Shown in pieces: positions 7,709-14,202 of a DNA stretch of 28,185 bases (positions are counted from its first letter, which is position 1; the number at the start of each line of letters is the position of its first letter). The DNA is taken from positions 1 to 28,185 of the forward strand of contig NZ_CAXLMO010000115.1 of NCBI RefSeq assembly GCF_964187635.1. The letters run 5' to 3'. The translations under genes were made by a program, and so were the position numbers. The notes under the pieces are model-generated. The model made no database searches. It worked only from the letters and a program-made list of their open reading frames with translations, and had not been told where the DNA came from. The DNA comes from Seribacter sulfatis. GTDB lineage: Bacteria > Verrucomicrobiota > Verrucomicrobiia > Opitutales > Seribacteraceae.

Positions 7709-9100
7709 ATGATGAAATATTTTAGTTTTTTAGCACAGATTTGTATATTTTTTAATTTCCTTTCGCTTTTCGGGAAACAAGATAAGCCTAATGTTATCCT
7801 TATTTTTGCGGATGACCAAGGGTACGGAGATCTGAGCTGCTTTGGATCGAAAACAATCAAGACTCCTCATATTGACCGAATTGCGCAGGAGGGGAGGAAG
7901 TTTACCAGCTTTATGGTTGCATCTCCCGTTTGTACTCCCTCTCGTGCCGCTTTAATGACCGGTTGCTACCCCAAGAGGGTGGGAATGCACCAACATGTTT
8001 TATTTCCCACTTCTACGAAAGGGTTGAATCCATCAGAGTATACTATTGCTGATCATTTTAAATCGCTCGGTTATTCAACTGCCTGCTTTGGTAAATGGCA
8101 TTTGGGGCACCACAAAGAAGTCCTTCCTACCTCGAACGGTTTCGATACTTATTTTGGAATACCTTACTCCAACGATATGAACCATCCAGATAATAAGGGA
8201 AAACCAAAAGGGGGGGCCGATGGAATGGATATACTATGGGCGGACCCCGAGTCCACGCTTACGAAATGGAAAACTCCTTTATTTGAAGACGAGAAAATCG
8301 TGGAACTTCCTGTCGACCAGCGTACAATTACGAGGCGTTGTACTCAAAAATCAATTGATTTTATACAGGCGAAGAAGGATTCCCCCTTTTTTATCTATGT
8401 ACCGTATTCAATGCCCCATATTCCGCTCTATGTTCCGGATGAAATCCGCGACCCAAATCCAAAAAATGCTTACATCAATACCATCGAGCATATCGATTCC
8501 GAGGTCGGTCGGATCTTAACAACCCTGGACGACCTGAAGCTTAGCGGCAAAACCTATGTGATTTATACTACTGACAATGGTCCGTGGTTATCATTCCGTC
8601 ATCACGGTGGTTCTGCCGGTTCATTGAGAGAAGGCAAGGGAACTACCTTTGAGGGGGGGCAACGAGTTCCATGTGTGATGCGCGGACCGGATATTCCAGC
8701 AGGTACAGTATGCCAAGATTTAATCGGAACAATTGATCTTTTACCCACCTTCGCCGCTATTACCGGATCGCAACTTCCTCAAGGGAAAAAGATTGATGGT
8801 GTGAACGCGATCAATTTACTTACCGGCACGGGTAAGTCGAAAAGGAATGAATTTATTCACTATACTTCGCGTGGAGAAGTGGAGGGAATTCGACAAGGAA
8901 ACTGGAAACTTTTGATCAAGAAAAAACGAGGCAAATCAGTGGGCAAAAAAGATATTTTATTATTTAACTTGGAGAAAGATCTTGAGGAAAAAAATAATCT
9001 GGCATCCCAGCGACCCGTTATTGTGACTAAACTGCAATCACGAATGGAACAACTTGATGCAGAAATTACTCAAAACGCCCGTGCACCTTGGAATAAGTGA
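7709..9100 (+). CDS. Exported type I sulfatase (arylsulfatase A family)
   Basis: A 463-residue enzyme that hydrolyses sulfate esters. Residues 1-22 are a signal peptide (KYFSFLAQICIFFNFLSLF), so it acts in the periplasm or outside. Metal-binding Asp35-Asp36 are in NVILIFADDQGYGD. The sulfatase signature CTPSR is at 75-79; Cys75 must be converted to formylglycine by a maturation enzyme, which is not in this window. FGKWHLGH and YTTDNGPW supply further active-site residues, and EGGQRVPCVMRGP is typical of family S1. The substrate cannot be read from the sequence; a sulfated polysaccharide is likely in a marine Verrucomicrobiota. Two ATG codons stand in tandem (7709 and 7712), and AGGT at 7701-7704 spaces better from the second. 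It runs convergently into sufS with 38 bases between. Confidence 0.95.
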   Translation: MMKYFSFLAQICIFFNFLSLFGKQDKPNVILIFADDQGYGDLSCFGSKTIKTPHIDRIAQEGRKFTSFMVASPVCTPSRAALMTGCYPKRVGMHQHVLFPTSTKGLNPSEYTIADHFKSLGYSTACFGKWHLGHHKEVLPTSNGFDTYFGIPYSNDMNHPDNKGKPKGGADGMDILWADPESTLTKWKTPLFEDEKIVELPVDQRTITRRCTQKSIDFIQAKKDSPFFIYVPYSMPHIPLYVPDEIRDPNPKNAYINTIEHIDSEVGRILTTLDDLKLSGKTYVIYTTDNGPWLSFRHHGGSAGSLREGKGTTFEGGQRVPCVMRGPDIPAGTVCQDLIGTIDLLPTFAAITGSQLPQGKKIDGVNAINLLTGTGKSKRNEFIHYTSRGEVEGIRQGNWKLLIKKKRGKSVGKKDILLFNLEKDLEEKNNLASQRPVIVTKLQSRMEQLDAEITQNARAPWNK

Positions 9101-9120
9101 TAATCGGAGCAGAGACCGAC

Positions 9121-9133
9121 CACTTGTTAAGTG
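9121..9133. terminator. Small hairpin between convergent sulfatase and sufS genes
   Basis: CACTT-GTT-AAGTG gives a perfect 5-base-pair stem in the 38-base gap between two convergent genes. It is short and has no T-run; its position is the only reason to think of termination. Confidence 0.2.
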
Positions 9134-9138
9134 CAGGG

Positions 9139-10359
9139 CTATCGCAGTATAGAAACTGATTTCTGCACCGCTGTTACAAATCGTTCGGCATCTTCCATAG
9201 AATTGTAAAATGCAAATGACGCTCGTGCGGTGGCTTGAACACCAAGTACTTTCATAAGTGGTTGGCAACAATGATGACCGGTGCGAATCGCAATTCCTTC
9301 CCCGTCTAACAGGGTGGCAAGGTCATGGGGGTGCACGCCCTCAATCAAAAACGAAATAACCGAAGCCTTATTGGGAGTTGTGCCGTGTATGGTAAGACCG
9401 GGTATAGAAAGAAGTTCAGTCTGAGTAAACTGAAGCAGTTCATTCTCATGCTGGGCCAGTTCATTCATGTCATGTTGGCGAAGATAATCAATTGCTCTGG
9501 CAAGGCCAATAGCACCTGATACATTGGGAGTACCGGCCTCGAACCTTTGCGGGGAAGGGGCATAGGTTGTACCGCTGAAACTTACCTCATCAATCATATC
9601 GCCACCACCTTGGTAGGGCGGCAGAGATTCAAGGATTTCCTTTTTTCCATACAATACCCCGATACCCATCGGACCAAACACCTTGTGTCCTGAGAACGTA
9701 AAGAAATCACAATTCATTGCTTTTAAATCAAGCTTTCCGTGAGGCACACTTTGTGCCCCGTCCACAATTACATGTACATCATGCGAGTGAGCTTCTTCGA
9801 TGATCTGTTCAACCGGATTAATTGTTCCTAAAGAATTGGAAATATGGCAAAGCGATAAAACCTTAGTTTTTTCCTGTGCGAGCAAAGAGCTTAATTCATC
9901 AAGATCAAGTGAACCATCTTTTAGTATTGAAACCACTTGGATCTCAACACCTCTTTGTTTTGCCACCATTTGCCAAGGTACGATATTGGCGTGGTGTTCC
10001 ATTTGAGTAAGAATGATGCAGTCGCCTGGGTTCAAATGTCTTTGTGAAAAGGATTGGGCCACTAAATTGAGCCCTTCCGTAGCTCCCCGTACAAAAATAA
10101 TTTCCTCGGAACTTACATTAAACCAATCTGCTATTGTTTTCCGTGCATCGTGGTAAAGCAGCTCCGCTTCCTCTGCTAATGCATAGACTCCACGGTGAAC
10201 ATTTGAGTTATGCTCTTTATAATACTCAGCTAAAGCTTCGATTACACAATCAGGTTTTTGAGAAGAAGCCGCGTTATCCAAGTAAACCAATGGTTTCCCG
10301 CGATTTAGTCTTTTCAAAATAGGGAAGTCTTGTCTTATTTTTTGAATACTATTGGACAT
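9139..10359 (-). CDS. sufS: Cysteine desulfurase SufS (group II)
   Basis: A PLP enzyme that takes sulfur from cysteine, passing it as persulfide to Fe-S cluster assembly. I place the start at the ATG at 10359, not at the in-frame ATG at 10422. This gives 406 residues and puts the PLP Lys (SGHK) at 226 and the catalytic Cys (RTGHHC) at 364, the numbering of E. coli SufS; the extra 21 residues (MEKFTSPSP...) have no family counterpart. Other family marks are YLDNAASSQKP, VRGATEGLNLVA, QMEHHANIVPWQ, DGAQSVPH and RFEAGTPN. Cys365 next to the catalytic Cys is unusual, where E. coli has Ala. No other suf gene is adjacent, so the rest of the pathway must lie elsewhere. Confidence 0.95.
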   Translation of the reverse strand: MSNSIQKIRQDFPILKRLNRGKPLVYLDNAASSQKPDCVIEALAEYYKEHNSNVHRGVYALAEEAELLYHDARKTIADWFNVSSEEIIFVRGATEGLNLVAQSFSQRHLNPGDCIILTQMEHHANIVPWQMVAKQRGVEIQVVSILKDGSLDLDELSSLLAQEKTKVLSLCHISNSLGTINPVEQIIEEAHSHDVHVIVDGAQSVPHGKLDLKAMNCDFFTFSGHKVFGPMGIGVLYGKKEILESLPPYQGGGDMIDEVSFSGTTYAPSPQRFEAGTPNVSGAIGLARAIDYLRQHDMNELAQHENELLQFTQTELLSIPGLTIHGTTPNKASVISFLIEGVHPHDLATLLDGEGIAIRTGHHCCQPLMKVLGVQATARASFAFYNSMEDAERFVTAVQKSVSILR

Positions 10360-10517
10360 GATTAAATTCTCTGAGCTTGCCTTAAAAAATAAACGGGGTG
10401 AGGGAGAAGTAAATTTCTCCACATTTTCGAAACAGGATAGTAGTTGAACGGATATTTATTTGAGACTATCTATTTGAGAATCGAGTTATCCGCAACTGCA
10501 GAAGATGAAATTCTTAA

Positions 10518-11069
10518 TTAGGATGGTAAAAATTGCCAAGTCGCTAATAATCTCCCCTCTTCAGTTCGTTGAAAGGAAACTCTTGTTTTGGAATAAATTC
10601 CGTGCGGTTTTTTAAACTGAAAGTAGTGCTCCCAACTCTCTTCATTCTGCTTGGGCATGAAAATCTCATTCGGTTCATTATCTGGGTGAATCCGGGACAT
10701 TAAAAATTCGGGATTCAATAGGTCATATTTATCATATCCCGTAATTGCAGTGGCATTATCAGAAAAGTAAGAAAAGAAAAGAAAGTCATTTTTATTATCT
10801 GCTTCGAGAAGAATGATTTTCAGTGCATATAAAATATCTGCATTTTTAGCTAACTGGGAACCGAGTTTTAGAAATATTTGTTCAACTGAATCCTCCTCAA
10901 TTGGCTTCATGTATGAATTTTCCAATCCATCCAGATACTTCTTGATCGCAAATCGCATGATCTGTGAAACCGATCGGTTCTGTCGAAAAGATTGTTTGGT
11001 TATGGACTCTTTTTCCAATTCATTTAAGGCAACCGAAACCTGTGTTCTTTTTTTTGAATTTGTGGGCAT
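10518..11069 (-). CDS. Ribbon-helix-helix DNA-binding domain fused to a PAS-like domain
   Basis: A 183-residue protein that I do not know as a named family. Residues 6-48 (KKRTQVSVALNELEKESI...VSQIMRFAIKKYL) have the short basic strand and two helices of a CopG/Arc-type ribbon-helix-helix domain. A helical linker (55-90) follows. Residues 97-183 match the PAS_3 fold: SDNATAITGYDKYDLL, FLMSRIHPDNEP, YFQFKKPHGIYSKTRVSFQRTEEGRLLATWQF correspond to the 'itGY...ell...f..rihPdD', 'yR...kdG..rw' and last-strand motifs. It is probably a transcription regulator that senses a small ligand or redox state through the PAS part; this is inferred. A 15-base palindrome lies 54 bases upstream. It is the first gene after the cytochrome/DUF1501/DUF1549 operon, 81 bases on, on the same strand. 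Confidence 0.7.
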   Translation of the reverse strand: MPTNSKKRTQVSVALNELEKESITKQSFRQNRSVSQIMRFAIKKYLDGLENSYMKPIEEDSVEQIFLKLGSQLAKNADILYALKIILLEADNKNDFLFFSYFSDNATAITGYDKYDLLNPEFLMSRIHPDNEPNEIFMPKQNEESWEHYFQFKKPHGIYSKTRVSFQRTEEGRLLATWQFLPS

Positions 11070-11122
11070 TGTACAATCTTGATTGGTAGTATTAAAAACC
11101 TATCTTATACAAATATTAAATG

Positions 11123-11137
11123 CTAGCTTAAAGCTAG
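11123..11137. promoter_or_regulatory. Palindrome before the RHH-PAS gene (candidate operator)
   Basis: CTAGCTT-A-AAGCTAG is a perfect 7-base inverted repeat with one central base, in the 81-base gap between the cytochrome/LRR gene and the RHH-PAS gene. On the minus strand it overlaps the -35 position of a TATAAG box (11109-11104). That suits autoregulation by a ribbon-helix-helix dimer, but it could also be a weak terminator of the upstream operon. Confidence 0.35.
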
Positions 11138-11150
11138 TCTATTAAATGGC

Positions 11151-12857
11151 TTAGTGTAAAATTTTTGTTTCGGGCAACGCTTTTCTTAGCCGAGCAATAC
11201 CCTGTTCGCTCACATCGGAATTCCACAGGTAGAGTTCTTCCAGTTTAGTTAAAGTTTCTATGGACTTAATGCTTTGATCGGAAACTTTTGAACTTACTAA
11301 GTTTAAATAAGTAAGGTAGGGCATACTGGTAAGCTTTTCGACTCCACGATCAGTGATGGAAGTATTCTTTAAATTGAGCCAGGTTAGATTCTTGAATTTC
11401 TTTACCTCGCTCAATACACCATCTGTAACCGATGTGCGTGAAAGGTCGAGGTGAGACACATTATTTTTAATTCCCGATAGGGCACCGATAGCGTCATTTT
11501 TAATTAAATTGGGTCCAGAGGAAAATTCTGCCCGAACCATCGAGTGCCTTGCAGAAAGCAGAGTTACTAACGCACCCGATTTTTGTGCCGCATCCATTTG
11601 TGGCTTGGATGGTGGCTTTAATCGTTTGGATAATTGATCGACTAAGGATAAAACTTTTTCGTTACCGGTGGGTTTAGCAGAGATGTCTTCTTTTTTTTCT
11701 GGGACAAATGTATCCGATGGATTTTCTTTCGCCCCTTCAATTATCCATTGTTTGAACATATTGATCTCTTCTTCAGTGAGCGGTTCACCTTTGGGAGGCA
11801 TAATTTCAGGGTCATCCGCGTCAAGGGTTATTACTGCATGCAAAGTACTTTCCTCGGCGTTCCCTTTTTCAATGATCGTGCCGTCGAGGTTTCCCTTAAT
11901 AATCCATTCGTAAGTATCAAGGCGAAGACCGGCCTTGGGGTGGATTGTCCTTCCGTTTTTAACATAGGGTTCACTGTGGCAGTCCAAGCATCTCTCTTCA
12001 ATTAATGGAAATATATGGTTGTGAAAACTGATTCCTTTCCCCATGTCGCTTGCAGTATTTCCCGTTCCGCCAGCAGAAGGTTTTGCCCCTTCTTCTATCC
12101 AGCGTTTGATCGCATCTATTTGCCCTGCAGTAAGTGCACCACCTTTGGGGGGCATAAACATATCATCTTCTTCGTCCAAAGTAATTACTTCATAGAGATA
12201 ACTGTTTTCCAGACTACCAGCTTCTACTACTGTGTCATCCAAGTTTCCCTTCATTACCCATTCATAGGTGTCAAGGCGTAGTCCTGCTTTGGGATGAATC
12301 GTTCTTCCATTTTTATCGTAGGGTGCATTATGGCAACTTTGACAACGCTCCTCCAGGATTGGTAGTACATGATTCGTGAAGTCCACCGGTTCATCCGGGC
12401 CGGGTAGAGAAACCACATTTTTTGACTCCATCGCCAAGGACGGATCCTGGCCTAAGTTTACTGGTTTGTAGGCGAAAAAAGAACCTTTTCGAAAACTTGG
12501 CTTTGGTTTAGCGATTGGTCTTGGATTCGTAGTTTCTTCGCTATTTGAGACAACGGAAGGCTTTTCATCCGGTCTTTCCATCGCGTCTAATTTCCTAGGG
12601 TCACCTTTCGGAATTTTTCCTTCCCTTGCAATTTGGATCAGATATTTCTGATCATCGGGAGATAATTGCTTGAAGGGGACGGGGTAAAGCTTTTTATCCT
12701 TACCTTCGATGTAGAAAGTTTGTCCTTCGTAACTAAGCACACGTCCCCCAAAAGCCTGTCCTGAAGAAGCAGTAAAGGTACGAAAAGGTTCTTCTCCCCA
12801 CGAAAAGTGAGAGAAACCGAAAATAAAAGCAAAAATTACAAACCAGCGTCCCGCCAT
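11151..12857 (-). CDS. Exported SHD1-like / double planctomycete-type cytochrome c / LRR protein
   Basis: A 568-residue protein. I chose the ATG at 12857 over the one at 12953: it gives a clean signal peptide (MAGRWFVIFAFIFGFSHFSWG) and a 16-base gap instead of an 80-base overlap with the upstream gene. Residues 24-75 resemble an SLA1-homology-1 (SHD1) domain, ending PFKQLSPDDQKYL. Two planctomycete-type cytochrome c units follow, with CQSCH at 172-176 and CLDCH at 290-294, each followed by NGRTIHPKAGLRLDTYEW and an MPPKG...L(T)...I..WI.EGAK end that supplies the distal Met. Leucine-rich repeats occupy about 456-568. It is the last gene of an operon with DUF1501 and DUF1549/DUF1553 genes, a set common in Planctomycetes and Verrucomicrobia and of uncertain function, probably an envelope electron-transfer or polymer-linked role. 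Confidence 0.85.
   Translation of the reverse strand: MAGRWFVIFAFIFGFSHFSWGEEPFRTFTASSGQAFGGRVLSYEGQTFYIEGKDKKLYPVPFKQLSPDDQKYLIQIAREGKIPKGDPRKLDAMERPDEKPSVVSNSEETTNPRPIAKPKPSFRKGSFFAYKPVNLGQDPSLAMESKNVVSLPGPDEPVDFTNHVLPILEERCQSCHNAPYDKNGRTIHPKAGLRLDTYEWVMKGNLDDTVVEAGSLENSYLYEVITLDEEDDMFMPPKGGALTAGQIDAIKRWIEEGAKPSAGGTGNTASDMGKGISFHNHIFPLIEERCLDCHSEPYVKNGRTIHPKAGLRLDTYEWIIKGNLDGTIIEKGNAEESTLHAVITLDADDPEIMPPKGEPLTEEEINMFKQWIIEGAKENPSDTFVPEKKEDISAKPTGNEKVLSLVDQLSKRLKPPSKPQMDAAQKSGALVTLLSARHSMVRAEFSSGPNLIKNDAIGALSGIKNNVSHLDLSRTSVTDGVLSEVKKFKNLTWLNLKNTSITDRGVEKLTSMPYLTYLNLVSSKVSDQSIKSIETLTKLEELYLWNSDVSEQGIARLRKALPETKILH
11754..12370 (-). repeat. Tandem duplication of a cytochrome c domain within one gene
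   Basis: Two cytochrome c units in the gene at 11151-12857 are offset by 354 bases (118 residues). The stretch around NGRTIHPKAGLRLDTYEW is identical in protein, while the DNA differs at many third codon positions, for example in 11930-11970 against 12284-12324. This is an old duplication held by selection on the protein. Confidence 0.75.
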
Positions 12858-12873
12858 TATTGAGTGGGGCGAA

Positions 12874-14172
12874 TTACGCCAATACTTCGAACAATGGATT
12901 TCCATCATGGGCAACCGTGAAAGGCCTTCCTGATGGGGAGTATTGAACATCATTCAATGGTAAACCAAGCGCGTGTGCAATGGTGGCGTTTAAGGATGCT
13001 GGATCAACAAATTTACCCTCTTCGGGGTTGCGGCCCACTTTGTCCATTTTACCGTAAACGGTACCACCTTTAATTCCGCCACCAGCGAGAAAAGCGGTGA
13101 AACCATAGGGCCAGTGGTCCCGTCCATCACGTGGATTAATCTTAGGTGTACGTCCGAACTCCGAAGTCAGAACCACCATTGTTTCCTTTAACAGACCACG
13201 CATTTCGAGGTCGAGCAAGAGGGCACTTAATGCTTTGTCAATATCCAGGCAGTTATTAGCCACTGCTTCAAAATTGTTATCATGAGTATCCCAACCACCA
13301 CGACTTACTTCTACATAACGGACTTGGTTTTCAATTAAGCGGCGGGCAAGAAGACAACCCTGACCAAAATTTGATTTACCATAAAGCTCGTGCATTTGCT
13401 CAGGTTCCTGTGTGATATCAAATGCCTTTAAGTCTTCACTACGCATCAGTTTGACCGCGTCTTTGTACAGGTCTGAATAGGCACGGACCTGTTTTTGGTC
13501 GTATTGGTTGAGGTAGGAAGCATTCATCTTCTGAGCCAATGCCAATCTGCCACCAAATCGAGACTCGTCCAAGTAATCAGCAGACTTGCTGTTTGCCAAA
13601 CCGGCAGATGGATTTCCGATGGGTAAGGGACCATGTTTGGATTCGAGGAAACCGGCACCGGCTGGATTCGAGCCAATTTGTACATTCATTGGAATGGTTG
13701 TGTTGATGCTTCCTGAAAGTTTCGATACCCAGCTTCCAAAAGTGGGGTGGGCAATAGTACCACGTTTAAGGTAACTGGTGTGCATCAAGTAACTGGCTTG
13801 TTCATGTGCACCCTGACTGGTGGACATTGTCTTGATGATTGCAGCATTGTGCATGTGTTTAGCAGTGAGGGGTAAATTCTCGGAAAGAAATACTCCGTCT
13901 GCCGAAGTGGCTATAGACTTGGTTGGTCCCTGAATATCCGGTGCATCTGGATTAGTTCCAAAAGTATCAAGGTGAGACATCGCACCAGTCATATTTAAAT
14001 AAATTACATACCGTGCTTTCGCAGGTCTGGAACCAGGGGTAAGTGCACTTACACTGTTGTGGATGTAGGAACCTGCCATTGGCATGAGTCCAACCCCGAG
14101 ACAAGCTTTCGCAGCACTTGCTACAAATTCCCTACGATTCAATTCGTCCAGTTTATACATATCAGTCTTCAT
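12874..14172 (-). CDS. DUF1501 family protein with Tat-type signal
   Basis: A 432-residue protein. The N-terminus has NRREFVASAAKACLGVGLMP (12-31), a twin-arginine signal before a hydrophobic stretch, so it is probably exported folded. DUF1501 marks are the early YLNMTGAMSHLDTFGTNP, QGAHEQASYLMHT, VEVSRGGWDTHDNNF, VVLTSEFGRTPKINPRDGRDHWPYGFTAFLAGGGIKGG and the HALGLP end. The family is related to the alkaline phosphatase/sulfatase superfamily and its reaction is unknown. It nearly always pairs with a DUF1549/DUF1553 gene, as here: that gene ends 30 bases upstream. A perfect AGGAGG lies 8 bases before the ATG, which is unusual in this window and may raise its expression within the operon. The downstream cytochrome/LRR gene starts 16 bases after its stop. 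Confidence 0.92.
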   Translation of the reverse strand: MKTDMYKLDELNRREFVASAAKACLGVGLMPMAGSYIHNSVSALTPGSRPAKARYVIYLNMTGAMSHLDTFGTNPDAPDIQGPTKSIATSADGVFLSENLPLTAKHMHNAAIIKTMSTSQGAHEQASYLMHTSYLKRGTIAHPTFGSWVSKLSGSINTTIPMNVQIGSNPAGAGFLESKHGPLPIGNPSAGLANSKSADYLDESRFGGRLALAQKMNASYLNQYDQKQVRAYSDLYKDAVKLMRSEDLKAFDITQEPEQMHELYGKSNFGQGCLLARRLIENQVRYVEVSRGGWDTHDNNFEAVANNCLDIDKALSALLLDLEMRGLLKETMVVLTSEFGRTPKINPRDGRDHWPYGFTAFLAGGGIKGGTVYGKMDKVGRNPEEGKFVDPASLNATIAHALGLPLNDVQYSPSGRPFTVAHDGNPLFEVLA

Positions 14173-14180
14173 AATGCTAT

Positions 14181-14186
14181 CCTCCT
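14181..14186 (-). promoter_or_regulatory. Strong Shine-Dalgarno for the DUF1501 gene
   Basis: The minus strand reads AGGAGGATAGCATTATG, a consensus ribosome binding site with an 8-base spacer. It fixes the start at 14172. It is the only full consensus site I found among the starts inspected here. Confidence 0.85.
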
Positions 14187-14202
14187 ATATAATAATTTAT
14201 TG

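Noticed and set aside
10360..10422. Longer start for SufS at 10422
   Set aside because: The start at 10359 puts the active-site Lys and Cys at the E. coli positions; the extra residues do not match the family.
12858..12953. Longer start for the cytochrome/LRR protein at 12953
   Set aside because: It would overlap the DUF1501 gene by 80 bases and place 32 residues before the signal peptide.
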